Of a stretch of 64,000 nucleotides of DNA, positions 16,302 to 24,398 are shown in pieces. Position 1 is the first letter of the stretch. The number at the start of each line of letters is the position of its first letter. The notes beneath the pieces are model-generated. The model ran no database searches, was not told where the DNA came from, and saw nothing but the letters and a program-made list of their open reading frames with translations. The translations under genes were made by a program, and so were the position numbers. Source of the DNA: JAIEPW01 sp964471915 (lineage in GTDB: Bacteria > Acidobacteriota > Terriglobia > Bryobacterales > Bryobacteraceae); contig CAYYID010000026.1 of assembly GCA_964471915.1 (NCBI GenBank), positions 1 through 64,000 on the forward strand, in the 5' to 3' direction.

Positions 16302-17222
16302 GTGTCCACCACTGCCGTCGAGATCGCCGGTCTCACCACCACCGAATTCCCCTTCATCGAACAGGCGCACCGGAACGGGCAGTTGTACATCGAGCAGCCC
16401 TATCATCTCTACTCGGCAGAAAACCACGAAGCGTGGAGCCGCCTCTACAACCGGATGCTGCCGCGCTGGGAACGCTACGCCAACATGCACTTCCTGCAAG
16501 GCATCGCTTCGCTGCGGCTGGACCCCGATCACGTCCCCCGCCTGGAGGACGTCAACCGCTTCCTCAACCCGCTCACCGGCTTTCGCGCCAAGGCCGTGGC
16601 GGGCTACGTACCCTCGTTCCTGTTTTTCGACTGCCTGCGCAATCGCGAGTTCCCGACCACCATCACCGTGCGGCGCTCGGACCGGCTCGACTACTTGCCC
16701 GAGCCCGACATCTTCCACGACATCGCGGGCCATGTTCCGATGCACACGGACCGTGCGTTCGCCGACACGCTGGTGCGTTTCGGCGAATGTGCGCACACGG
16801 CGGCGGATATCGTGTCGTCCATCAAAGACGAAGCCCTGCGGGTCGCCCGGCTCACCAGCATGCTGAAGGCGATGGCGCGGTTCTTCTGGTTCACGGTGGA
16901 GTTCGGCCTGATGCGCGGCCGGGGCTCCGGGTTCAAGGTGTATGGATCCGGGCTGCTCTCGAGCTACGGCGAGATTGCGCACGCCATCGAGTCGCCTGAC
17001 GTGCAGCGGTATCCGATCCAGCTCGAATGGGTGATCAATCAGGGCTTCGAGATCGACCACTACCAGCCGCTGCTGTTCGTGGTGGACAGCTTCGACCACC
17101 TGTTCTACCTCGTGGGCCGGCTGGAGGACTGGATGAAGTCCGGCAAGCTGTCGAACGTGGCTCCCGGGGAGCCGGAGATCAACGAATTGGACCTGAAGGG
17201 CTTCTTGCGCGCCGCGTCGTAA
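16302..17222 (+). CDS. phhA: Phenylalanine 4-monooxygenase
   Basis: A 306-residue cytoplasmic iron enzyme that converts phenylalanine to tyrosine with tetrahydropterin and O2. The iron ligands are visible: H139 and H144 in FHDIAGHVP and E200 in FWFTVEFGL. Length matches the single-domain bacterial enzyme. The start is GTG 16302, with a full AGGAGG ten bases before it. It is transcribed alone with its own candidate promoter and inverted repeat. No pterin dehydratase (phhB) follows, so the cofactor is recycled by a gene elsewhere. The gene after it is a thioesterase separated by a repeat region. Confidence 0.96.
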   Translation: MSTTAVEIAGLTTTEFPFIEQAHRNGQLYIEQPYHLYSAENHEAWSRLYNRMLPRWERYANMHFLQGIASLRLDPDHVPRLEDVNRFLNPLTGFRAKAVAGYVPSFLFFDCLRNREFPTTITVRRSDRLDYLPEPDIFHDIAGHVPMHTDRAFADTLVRFGECAHTAADIVSSIKDEALRVARLTSMLKAMARFFWFTVEFGLMRGRGSGFKVYGSGLLSSYGEIAHAIESPDVQRYPIQLEWVINQGFEIDHYQPLLFVVDSFDHLFYLVGRLEDWMKSGKLSNVAPGEPEINELDLKGFLRAAS

Positions 17223-17231
17223 GTCCGCCGA

Positions 17232-17436
17232 AAAACCCGGGACAGTTCCGGGTGCTCCGGGTTTTCCAGCGCAGATAGACCGTTTTTTTCCAATCGCTTA
17301 ACCTGATTCGAGCCCCGGAAATCGGGAACTGTCCCGGGTATGCACAGCAGCCCCCCGGTGATCGGCCTCAATATCATCCAAGTTATTGATTTTATAAGCT
17401 TCTGGCAGGAAACCGGAAAACCCGGAACTGTCCCGG
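17232..17436. repeat. Three copies of a short palindromic repeat, core GGGACAGTTCC
   Basis: A core GGGACAGTTCC with flanking CCGG runs occurs at 17239-17249 in one orientation and inverted at 17324-17338 and 17421-17436. Copies one and three also share a GGAAAACCCGG arm. The first copy sits in an AAAACCCGG/CCGGGTTTT hairpin (17232-17265) right after phhA and could end its transcript. The cluster fills the 250-bp gap between phhA and the thioesterase and looks like a REP-type element. Confidence 0.6.
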
Positions 17437-17471
17437 ATTTCTGCCCGGCAAAGTCGGCTACCATTGCCTTC

Positions 17472-17891
17472 ATGGACCCTTGGGCTCGCGTCGCCGAAAT
17501 CGTCGCCGCACAATCCGTCATGCAAACGCTGGGCGTCCGCGTCGTCCACGCCGCCGCCGGCGAGTGCGACCTCGAACTCGACTTCCACCCCGGCCTCTGC
17601 CAGCAGGACGGCTTCCTCCATGCCGGCATCGTGACCACCCTTGTCGACACCGCGTGCGGCTGCGCTGCAGCCACGCGCATGACCGCCGCGCAGCGGGTGC
17701 TCACGGTGGAGTTCAAAGTGAACCTGCTCGCCCCGGCTCGCGGGGAGCGGTTCGTCGCTCGCGGACGAGTGGTCAAGACCGGACGGACCCTGGCGATCTG
17801 TCAGGGCACGGTGACGGCTCACGCCGGCGAGCGGACCACCGAGATCGCGCTGATGCAGGCGACTATGATTCTGCTCGAGCGGTCCGCCTGA
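17472..17891 (+). CDS. PaaI-family thioesterase (hotdog fold)
   Basis: A 139-residue hotdog-fold protein. The family signature is visible in HPGLCQQDGFLHAGIVTTLVDTACGCAA, where the G-x-x-H-A-G turn and the following acidic residue (D) form the active site, and in LTVEFKVNLLAPARGERF. Such enzymes hydrolyse acyl-CoA thioesters, often aromatic ones, in the cytoplasm. I place the start at ATG 17472 (MDPWARV); the longer reading from 17340 would translate the palindromic repeats and is unlikely. It is convergent with the acyltransferase-like membrane protein, 5 bp away. Confidence 0.88.
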   Translation: MDPWARVAEIVAAQSVMQTLGVRVVHAAAGECDLELDFHPGLCQQDGFLHAGIVTTLVDTACGCAAATRMTAAQRVLTVEFKVNLLAPARGERFVARGRVVKTGRTLAICQGTVTAHAGERTTEIALMQATMILLERSA

Positions 17892-17896
17892 ACGTC

Positions 17897-19075
17897 TTAC
17901 AACTTCAGGAACCACCGGCGCCGGTGCATCCACCACGCTGCGGCAAAAATCGCCGTCACATAGGCCGCGGCGAACAGCAGCGACGCATTCGGGGGGCCGG
18001 CCAGAGCCCGGCAGACATCCTCATAGAACGACTTTCCGAAGACATGGATCTTGGGCAAGTTGCGCCCCAGTTGGGACAGCACGTAGGCCGCGAGTGCGTT
18101 CACGCCGAAAATCTCGAACGGCCGGAACCAGGCCCCCCAGCCGCGCATGTCGAACAACCAGAATGACGCGGCAAGTCCGCAGGACGAGATGCCTGCCATC
18201 AGAACCGCATAGGACGTGGTCCAGATGGGCTTGTTGACGGGGATCCACAGCCCGAGCAACGCGCCGGCAGCAAGCAACGCCGCGCCCTGCACCAGCAGAC
18301 GAAAGAGCCGCTGCCTTGGCGTAGAGGAAACCAGCAGAAGCTGGCCTGCGAGAACCCCCAGGAGGACCGTCGAGACGGCCGGGAGAAGCGCGCCAAAGCC
18401 ATCCGGGTCCGGCAGCGGCGATCCCCATTGGTGCCCGCTCAGCCAAAGTCCGTCGAAGTAGACCGGAAAGCTGCATTCCGGCGTCAGAACCCCCGGGCCG
18501 CAATGCGGCACCGGATAGAGGAACAATAGCCCCAGATACAGCAGATTGCATGCCGCCACGCCCGCCAGCGCTCCCCTCCAGCCGCCCAGCCAGTAGATGA
18601 CGAATCCCGCGAGGTAACACACCCCGATCTTTTGCAGAACCCCGGTGAACTGCAGTCGGCCATCGTAACCGAAGGTGAAGAACGGAAAGGTGCGGCTCGG
18701 CAAGCTCAGGTTCGTGACGAGGATCCCCACGGCAACCAAAAGGAGCGATCGCCGCACCGCGTGCGCGAGCAACCGTTCGCTGCTGGCGCCGCGCTCCACC
18801 CGCCCCGCAGTCGATAGCGCGAGCGAGACACCCACGATCCAAAGGAAGGTCGGGAAAATGGTATCGGCGAAGGTCCAGCCGTGCCACACGGCATGCCGTA
18901 AGGCTGCGTAGGTCTCCTCCGCCGGCCCCCCGTGGTTCACCAGAATCATCGCGGCGATGGTCAGGCCGCGGAAGTAGTCCAGGGAGCGGAGCCGTCCGGG
19001 CTTGCCTGCCGCCGCCGGCAACTCCTTTCGCGCCGTACTGTTGAAGTGAGCCATTTGCTGCCGGGGACCGGTCAC
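17897..19075 (-). CDS. Heparan-alpha-glucosaminide acetyltransferase-like membrane protein (DUF1624/DUF5009 type)
   Basis: A polytopic membrane protein of up to 392 residues with about ten helices. The N-terminal signature RLRSLDYFRGLTIAAMILVNH is diagnostic of the HGSNAT/NagX group, whose members transfer acetyl groups to sugars across a membrane. Other family elements are FADTIFPTFLWIVGVSLALS and the late FEIFGVNALAAYVLSQL. The start is either GTG 19073-19075 or ATG 19052-19054 (MAHFNS); neither has a strong ribosome-binding site. It begins 6 bp after the rlmN stop and probably shares its transcript. The acceptor sugar is unknown. Confidence 0.85.
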   Translation of the reverse strand: MTGPRQQMAHFNSTARKELPAAAGKPGRLRSLDYFRGLTIAAMILVNHGGPAEETYAALRHAVWHGWTFADTIFPTFLWIVGVSLALSTAGRVERGASSERLLAHAVRRSLLLVAVGILVTNLSLPSRTFPFFTFGYDGRLQFTGVLQKIGVCYLAGFVIYWLGGWRGALAGVAACNLLYLGLLFLYPVPHCGPGVLTPECSFPVYFDGLWLSGHQWGSPLPDPDGFGALLPAVSTVLLGVLAGQLLLVSSTPRQRLFRLLVQGAALLAAGALLGLWIPVNKPIWTTSYAVLMAGISSCGLAASFWLFDMRGWGAWFRPFEIFGVNALAAYVLSQLGRNLPKIHVFGKSFYEDVCRALAGPPNASLLFAAAYVTAIFAAAWWMHRRRWFLKL

Positions 19076-19081
19076 CCTGTG

Positions 19082-20128
19082 TTACCCAATGCCAACCAGG
19101 CCCGATTCCATCTTCTTCAACTGCCCGCACGCCGCAAAGATATCCCGCCCGCGCGGCTTCCGCACGAAGCACGGTACCGTCCGCTTCACGATCGCCTGGA
19201 ACGAAGCGACGCGCTCCGGCTCCGGCGTGCCGTACGGGATTCCCGGACCGGGGTTCAGCGCAATGAGGTTCACTTTCGCGCGCAGGTTCCCTACCAGCTT
19301 GACCACGCGCCGCGCGTCGGCGTCCGTATCGTTCACGTCCTTCAGCAGCACGTACTCGAAGGTCAGCTTCTCCCACGGACGCAGGGGGTAGGCTCGGCAC
19401 GCTTCCATCAAGTCCCGCAGGTGCCACTTGCGGGTGATCGGCATCAGTTCCTGCCGCTGCTCTTCGGTGGACGCGTTGAGCGAGATGGCGAGCTTCGGCC
19501 GCACGGCTTCGCGGCCCAGCTCGGCGATCTTGGGGATGATGCCCGACGTCGAAAGCGTAATCCGGCGCGGCGAGATCGCCATACCCTTCGGGTCCGTCAG
19601 AATCCGCGTGGCCTTCAGCACGTTCGGCAGGTTCAGCAACGGCTCGCCCTGCCCCATCAGGACGATGTTCAAACGGTCCACATTGGCAATCAAACCGTTA
19701 TCGCGCGCCAGGTACAGCACCTGGCCGACGATCTCACCAGCGGTGAGGTTGCGCTCCAGCCCCATCAGCGCCGTCAGGCAGAACTTGCAATCCACCGGAC
19801 AGCCCACCTGGCTCGAAATGCACGCCGTGTCGCGGCTCTCTTCGGGCATCAGGACGGCTTCCACGGACTTGCCATCGCCGAGCTGGAGCAAGTACCGGCG
19901 CGTGCCGTCGGTGGACTCGTACCGCGTGGCGGCCGCCGGCAACCCGAGCGGCAGTTGCCCGGCCAGCGTTTCGCGCAACGGCGCCGGCAGGGTCGAGATG
20001 CCGGCCCAATCCGGGGTTCGCTGGCGGTACACGGCGTCGTAGATCTGCCGCGCGCGGAAGCTCGCGACGCCCTCGGGCAAGGCCGCAGCAATGTCCGCAA
20101 GCTCCATGCCGACGAGGGTTGGGGACAT
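19082..20128 (-). CDS. rlmN: RlmN, 23S rRNA (A2503-C2) and tRNA A37 methyltransferase
   Basis: A 348-residue radical-SAM enzyme that methylates C2 of A2503 in 23S rRNA and A37 in some tRNAs. The iron-sulfur cluster motif is C110-x3-C114-x2-C117 (CPVDCKFC). The conserved cysteine seven residues before it is C103, and the methyl-carrying cysteine near the end is C334 in DIFAACGQL. The SAM-binding glycine motif is GQGEPLLN. The ATG at 20126-20128 gives normal length; a second ATG (MELADIAA) lies seven codons in. The downstream gene follows after 6 bp. Confidence 0.96.
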   Translation of the reverse strand: MSPTLVGMELADIAAALPEGVASFRARQIYDAVYRQRTPDWAGISTLPAPLRETLAGQLPLGLPAAATRYESTDGTRRYLLQLGDGKSVEAVLMPEESRDTACISSQVGCPVDCKFCLTALMGLERNLTAGEIVGQVLYLARDNGLIANVDRLNIVLMGQGEPLLNLPNVLKATRILTDPKGMAISPRRITLSTSGIIPKIAELGREAVRPKLAISLNASTEEQRQELMPITRKWHLRDLMEACRAYPLRPWEKLTFEYVLLKDVNDTDADARRVVKLVGNLRAKVNLIALNPGPGIPYGTPEPERVASFQAIVKRTVPCFVRKPRGRDIFAACGQLKKMESGLVGIG

Positions 20129-20245
20129 CGCCTCATGGTAGCGCGGCGCCCGCCCGTCGCGTGGCCTTGTCGGCCCGGCGCGGCCCGACGTCGGCGTGAC
20201 GTTCGACTGCCTCGTCCATGATTACTGAGGAGCAAGCAAGCGACT

Positions 20246-20532
20246 ATGGCGCGCACGCCCATCCACCCCGGAGAAATCCTTGCTGACGAATTGGAAGAGA
20301 GCGGCCTCTCCGCCAAGAGGCTGGCCGACCTCCTCCAAGTACCGCCCAACCGGCCCTACCAGATCCTCGCCGGCAAACGGAACCTGACCGCGGACACGGC
20401 CTTGCGCCTCGCCCAGTACTTCGGCATGTCGGCCGACTTCTGGATGAACCTGCAGAGCGCGTACGAACTGGATCTGGCGCGTCAGCAAAGCGGTAAGGCG
20501 ATTCAGCGGATCCCCCGGCGGGACAGAACTGA
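20246..20532 (+). pseudogene. HigA-family antitoxin, stop codon lost by an apparent frameshift
   Basis: The start (MARTPIHPGEILADELEESG) and the helix-turn-helix (SAKRLADLLQVPPNRPYQIL, then TADTALRLAQYFGMSADFWM) match HigA/VapI antitoxins of the XRE family, normally about 95-100 residues. Here the frame does not stop. It runs on for roughly 300 more codons, antisense to the TPR gene. Adding one C to the five-C run at 20512-20516 brings TGA 20530-20532 into frame and yields 95 residues, the family length. No higB fits in the 117 bp upstream; the last codons before the TGA at about 20224 (...CLVHDY) are only faintly like a HigB end. An AGGAG lies 14 bases before the ATG. Confidence 0.62.
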
Positions 20533-20581
20533 GCCACGGCCCGCAGCCTGGGTTCGTGCGGCGACTCCGAAGACGGGGCGC

Positions 20582-21427
20582 TCAGCGGGTATCGCGGCTC
20601 TTGGCGAACTCGCGGTCGGCGCGAGCGCCCGCCGCATCGCCCACCGCGGCTCGCGATCGCGCCCGGGCGTAGTAATTGTGCGGGTTGTCGGGAGCGAACT
20701 CGATGGCGCGCGTGAAATCGCCAATGGCGCCGGCGTGGTCCCCGGTCTGCTGCCGGGTGATGGCGCGCTGCACGTAAGCATCCGCGGTCGGCGCCAGATC
20801 GATGGCGCGGGTGAAGTCCGTCACCGCCGGCGCCAGTTGTCCGGCCTCGCGCAGCGCCACGCCACGCCGCAGGTGAGCCTCGGCCAGCGTCGGCTGCAGC
20901 TCGATGGCGCGCGTCAGATCGCGGATAGCGCCAGGAAAGTCCTTGCGGTCCAGCAGTGCCTTCGCCCGCGCCGTGAGGTACTCGGGCTGCACCGGGTCGA
21001 GCTCGATGGCCCGGTTGAAGTCCGGAATTGCGCGCACGGCGTCGAGCACACCCATGTAGGCTTCCCCGCGCAGGAAGTAGCCCTGGGCATTCGACGGTTG
21101 CAGCGAGATCGCCCGGTCGAGTTCCCGCGCCGCCTCGACGTACAGGCCGCGCTGCAACTTCTGCGTTCCGGCGTCGAGGCTCTCCACGGCCAGCCGGGAC
21201 CGCGTATACGCGAAGTACGCCCCGCCCGCGGCGAGCACGGCCGCCGCCGCCAGCCCGCCCAGGATCAGGCGTCGCCGGTGGGTTCGCTTGTCAAACTCCT
21301 CGGGGGGAACCGGCACGGGCGCCTTGGGGCGGGCGCCGGAGGCGGGACCCACGGGCTGACCGGCTCCGCCAGCAGGCGTCGCGGGCCGCTCGAAACTCCG
21401 GCCCGGTCTGGACGTCCACTTCGGCAT
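20582..21427 (-). CDS. Membrane-anchored tetratricopeptide-repeat protein
   Basis: A 281-residue protein with a Pro-rich cytoplasmic N-terminus, one transmembrane helix (RLILGGLAAAAVLAAGGAYFAY, near residues 54-75) and about five TPR units. The repeats share phrases such as AARELDRAISLQPSNAQGYF, AIPDFNRAIELDP, AIRDLTRAIELQP and AIGDFTRAIEFAPDN. The TPR domain probably faces the periplasm and scaffolds protein interactions; no catalytic domain is seen. A GTG three bases before the ATG is an alternative start. It diverges from the glycine oxidase-like gene across about 70 bp. Confidence 0.82.
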   Translation of the reverse strand: MPKWTSRPGRSFERPATPAGGAGQPVGPASGARPKAPVPVPPEEFDKRTHRRRLILGGLAAAAVLAAGGAYFAYTRSRLAVESLDAGTQKLQRGLYVEAARELDRAISLQPSNAQGYFLRGEAYMGVLDAVRAIPDFNRAIELDPVQPEYLTARAKALLDRKDFPGAIRDLTRAIELQPTLAEAHLRRGVALREAGQLAPAVTDFTRAIDLAPTADAYVQRAITRQQTGDHAGAIGDFTRAIEFAPDNPHNYYARARSRAAVGDAAGARADREFAKSRDTR

Positions 21428-21497
21428 CACCTTCCATGATAGGGCCGCGCGGCGGGCGAACGCCGAAGCACGACCCCGAAACCGTTACGATGTTGAC

Positions 21498-22556
21498 GTG
21501 GCTTCTTCGCGCCTGCCCGACGTCATCGTCGCCGGCGGCGGCATTATCGGCTGCTCCATCGCCTGGCGGCTGGCCCAGCACGGCCTGCACGTCATGGTCT
21601 TCGATGCCGGACCCCTGGGGGGCGAAGCCAGCACCGCCGGCGCCGGCATGCTGGTTCCCGGCGGCGAAGTCACCGGACGGACCCTATGGTCGCTGCGGGC
21701 GCTCGAAAGCCGCCGCCTCTACCCCGCGTTCCTCGAGGACCTGCGTTACGAATCCGGCCTCGCGATCGACCTGCGCGAGTGCGGCGCGCTGGAACTGGCC
21801 GCCACCGCCGAAGAGACCGCCGCGCTCCGCGACCGCGCCCTCGCGCAACGGGAGTTAGGCATCCCCAGCGAACCGGTCTCCCGCGACGAGGCGCTGGAAA
21901 TGATCCCGGGGCTCACGCCGGAGTGCTGCCTGCACGCCCGCTTCTATCCCGAGGATGCGCTGGTGGATCCCCACGGGGTGATGCAGGCGCTGCGCGCCGC
22001 TCTGGAGCGCCGCGGCGCCGAGCTGCGCGAGGGCTGCGCGGTGGAGGAGATCGACATCGACCTGGCGGGCGTCAAAGCCGGCGGGGAATGGTACGAGTCC
22101 GGATGGCTGATCCTCGCCACCGGCGCCTGGACTTCGCAACTGCTGCCGGAAGCGCCGCGCGCCCGGCCGGTGAAGGGACACCTGCTCGGCTGGAATCAGG
22201 CGCCGGGATCGCTCGCCACCATCGTGCGGCACGGGCACCTGTATCTGCTGCAACGGTCCAACGGCTTCACGCTGGCCGGGGCGACCGTGGAAGAACGGGG
22301 CTTCGACAAGACCGTGGATCCAGCGATCGTGGCGGAGATGCACGGCCGGGCGGCGCGACATCTGCCACGGCTTTACGAACGCCCGCCCGACACGGCGTGG
22401 ACCGGACTGCGGCCCGGCGTCGAGGCGCCGGATCCGCAGGTGCGCCGGCTCGACGGCACCGACGTGTGGCTCGCCTACGGGCACTACCGCAACGGGATTC
22501 TGCTGGCGCCGGTCACCGCCAAGCTGGTGGCGGGTGAGATCGTCACCGGAACCTAG
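21498..22556 (+). CDS. thiO: FAD-dependent glycine oxidase-like enzyme (ThiO type)
   Basis: A 352-residue flavoprotein of the D-amino-acid oxidase family. The dinucleotide-binding motif GGGIIGCSIAWRL is at residues 13-25. The ThiO-like features are GEASTAGAGMLVPGGE, a middle segment YPEDALVDPHGVMQAL and the C-terminal FAD-contact region YGHYRNGILLAPVTAKL. ThiO supplies iminoglycine for the thiazole ring of thiamine in aerobes. No thiS or thiG is nearby, so the pathway role is inferred from similarity only. The start is GTG 21498 with no strong ribosome-binding site. The 3' end overlaps the convergent gene by 14 bp. Confidence 0.85.
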   Translation: MASSRLPDVIVAGGGIIGCSIAWRLAQHGLHVMVFDAGPLGGEASTAGAGMLVPGGEVTGRTLWSLRALESRRLYPAFLEDLRYESGLAIDLRECGALELAATAEETAALRDRALAQRELGIPSEPVSRDEALEMIPGLTPECCLHARFYPEDALVDPHGVMQALRAALERRGAELREGCAVEEIDIDLAGVKAGGEWYESGWLILATGAWTSQLLPEAPRARPVKGHLLGWNQAPGSLATIVRHGHLYLLQRSNGFTLAGATVEERGFDKTVDPAIVAEMHGRAARHLPRLYERPPDTAWTGLRPGVEAPDPQVRRLDGTDVWLAYGHYRNGILLAPVTAKLVAGEIVTGT

Positions 22557-23634
22557 CCAGGCGCTTCTCCAGCGCGCGCCGGGAGTCGGCAAGGGATCCG
22601 CCCGGCAGGTCCAGGCGGGTAGCGTCCACCGGACCGTCCTCCAGAATGAAGCTGGCGGCGTGAAACAGATAGGCGCGGCCGCGGTCCAGCGCGGCGAAAT
22701 CGATCCCCGCCGCCGCCACCTCGTCCGGCGTGAGATAACTCGGCAAGGCTGGCCCCCAGGATCCCGCCTGCCAGCGCAGCACCACCACGCGCTCCAGGCC
22801 GGAGCCCTTCTCGCCCGCTGCCTGCGCCACCCACGCCGCCCGCGCCGGGTCGACATCGCCGAGCGGCTGCAGCCAGTGCAGCCAGGTCTCCGGCGGATCG
22901 CCATTCTCCACCCGGAGGAACAGCCGCTCACCACCGCGAACGGCGGGCCGTTCCCGGCTGACCGGAGGCAGGCCCAGCGAAGCGAGATAGCGATTGGTGG
23001 CCTCCAGATTGCGCGCGGCGAGATCCGGATACCGCGCGGCGGCCTGGAAGAACGCGGCCAACTGCGCCTCGTCGCGCTCGACCGACGCGAGGATCTGTTC
23101 CAGGCGTGCGCCGGCATCCGTGCTCGACCCCGTCAGGCAGCCGGCCGCCGCACGAGTCGCGAGCGCCCGGAAGCGGCAGTCTGCCGGCGCGGACGCCAGC
23201 AGATTCCGATATCCGGCTTCGTCCGGCGGAGCCACGCCGCTGCGGTACAAAGTCACCGTCAGCCGCCCGTCGTCGCGCTCCGCGGCGGGATTCGCGCGGA
23301 ACAGAAACGTGACCCGGTCGGGATCCAGGACATCCTCAAGGGCCGCGAGATTCCGGAAGTAGCGCCCCGTCGCGGACTCCCGCGCGCGGTGAGCCCAAAC
23401 CCCGTCCTCGAGACGCCAGGCGGCCGGCACCGTCACCTTCGCGAGCCCGTGCAACGACACCTCGCGGGTCAGAGGGCCCAGCGGATCCGGCGGCGGCTCC
23501 GGGGATTCCCACGTCAGCCAGAGGCCCAGCCCCGCGAGTGCGGCGAGCCCCAGCGCCGCGGTCCTCCGGTAGCGCTTCCCGAATCTTCCGGCCTGGGTGA
23601 GAAACAGCTGGAGGCCCTGCGGATCGAAGATCAC
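22543..23634 (-). CDS. Unrecognised single-pass membrane protein
   Basis: A 363-residue protein with one transmembrane helix near the N-terminus (TAALGLAALAGLGLWLTW), preceded by a short basic cytoplasmic segment. The large soluble part is rich in Ala, Arg and Leu, with FLFRANPAAERDD and LFLRVENGDPPETWLHWLQPL stretches. I do not recognise a family. The start GTG (23632-23634) overlaps the stop of the DUF2905 gene as GTGA and has GAGGTGGAG just upstream, a good sign of coupling. The longer reading would invade that gene. Confidence 0.72.
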   Translation of the reverse strand: MIFDPQGLQLFLTQAGRFGKRYRRTAALGLAALAGLGLWLTWESPEPPPDPLGPLTREVSLHGLAKVTVPAAWRLEDGVWAHRARESATGRYFRNLAALEDVLDPDRVTFLFRANPAAERDDGRLTVTLYRSGVAPPDEAGYRNLLASAPADCRFRALATRAAAGCLTGSSTDAGARLEQILASVERDEAQLAAFFQAAARYPDLAARNLEATNRYLASLGLPPVSRERPAVRGGERLFLRVENGDPPETWLHWLQPLGDVDPARAAWVAQAAGEKGSGLERVVVLRWQAGSWGPALPSYLTPDEVAAAGIDFAALDRGRAYLFHAASFILEDGPVDATRLDLPGGSLADSRRALEKRLARFR

Positions 23635-23852
23635 CTCCACCTCGCGATCGCCCACAGCACCAGTGACAGCACCACGCTCACCACGATGCTGGTGGTTAGC
23701 GGGAAATAGAACGTAGCATTGCGGCCGCGCCACACGAAATCTCCGGGCAAGCGGCCCAGCCGGAACGGCAGCCGCTCGGCGAACAGCAACGCGACCCCGA
23801 GCAGGGCCAGCAGCAGTCCGGCGGCAATGAGGGAACGGCCAAGCGCGGGCAC
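23631..23852 (-). CDS. DUF2905 small membrane protein
   Basis: A 73-residue protein with two hydrophobic helices (SLIAAGLLLALLGVALLF and TTSIVVSVVLSLVLWAIA) joined by the loop RLPFRLGRLPGDFVWRGRN. The GRLPGD motif in that loop identifies the DUF2905 family of small inner-membrane proteins, of unknown function. It is translationally coupled (GTGA) to the single-pass membrane protein downstream. Confidence 0.85.
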   Translation of the reverse strand: MPALGRSLIAAGLLLALLGVALLFAERLPFRLGRLPGDFVWRGRNATFYFPLTTSIVVSVVLSLVLWAIARWR

Positions 23853-23894
23853 TTCCTCAGGTTAGTTCGAATCGGGAGCCGGGCGGGGGACGAT

Positions 23895-24398
23895 TCACTC
23901 GTTCATCACCCGCGCAATGAAGGCGCCGGCCACCACACTCAGCAGGGCGCTGGAGACCTGGAGAAACGCGCCGACGTCCGCGATCCGGTCGCTGGCGAAG
24001 AGGCCGACGGCGCGGCCCCCGATGGACTTCGCGACGATCCACCACCACTGGGCGTCCGGCGCAGCCCGCCATAGCTCCACGGGCAGCCGGCTGAGCAACG
24101 CGCCGGCAATCAGGAGAGCCACGGCGAGGCCGCCGTATTCGTCGCCGCGAGCGCCCCTCGCCCCGATCTGGATCGCGCGGCCCAACAGGTATCCGGCGGC
24201 CGCGCCGAGCAGGCCGGGGTCCAAACCCGTGGCCAGTTCGAAGGCGGCGTACAAGGCGAGCGTCGCCACCGTGATGCCAGCGCCGAATAGAACCGCCCGG
24301 CGAAACTCCGGCCGGACGAGTAGTGCCCGCAGCCGGCGCCGCAGCGGCACCCGCTCTACGGGATAAGCGGGCGGCGACCGGCGTTTCTTAGAGCGCAT
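23895..24398 (-). CDS. Unrecognised small polytopic membrane protein
   Basis: A 167-residue protein with a very basic N-terminus (MRSKKRRSPP...RRRLRAL) and four or five hydrophobic segments (AVLFGAGITVATLALYAAF, LLGAAAGYLLGRA, GGLAVALLIAGALL, and a C-terminal LQVSSALLSVVAGAFIARV). No family is recognised. Its ATG overlaps the end of the xylose isomerase-like gene by 11 bp, so the two are probably co-transcribed. The DUF2905 gene follows after 42 bp. Confidence 0.68.
   Translation of the reverse strand: MRSKKRRSPPAYPVERVPLRRRLRALLVRPEFRRAVLFGAGITVATLALYAAFELATGLDPGLLGAAAGYLLGRAIQIGARGARGDEYGGLAVALLIAGALLSRLPVELWRAAPDAQWWWIVAKSIGGRAVGLFASDRIADVGAFLQVSSALLSVVAGAFIARVMNE

Noticed and set aside
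16302..16390. Minus-strand reading across the phhA promoter
   Set aside because: It overlaps the phhA ribosome-binding site and start and shows no domain.
17340..17471. Upstream start for the thioesterase
   Set aside because: It would translate two palindromic repeats. The ATG at 17472 starts the family sequence.
20159..20226. Remnant of higB upstream of the HigA-like gene
   Set aside because: Only a few residues before a TGA (…LVHDY) resemble a HigB end. That is too short to claim.
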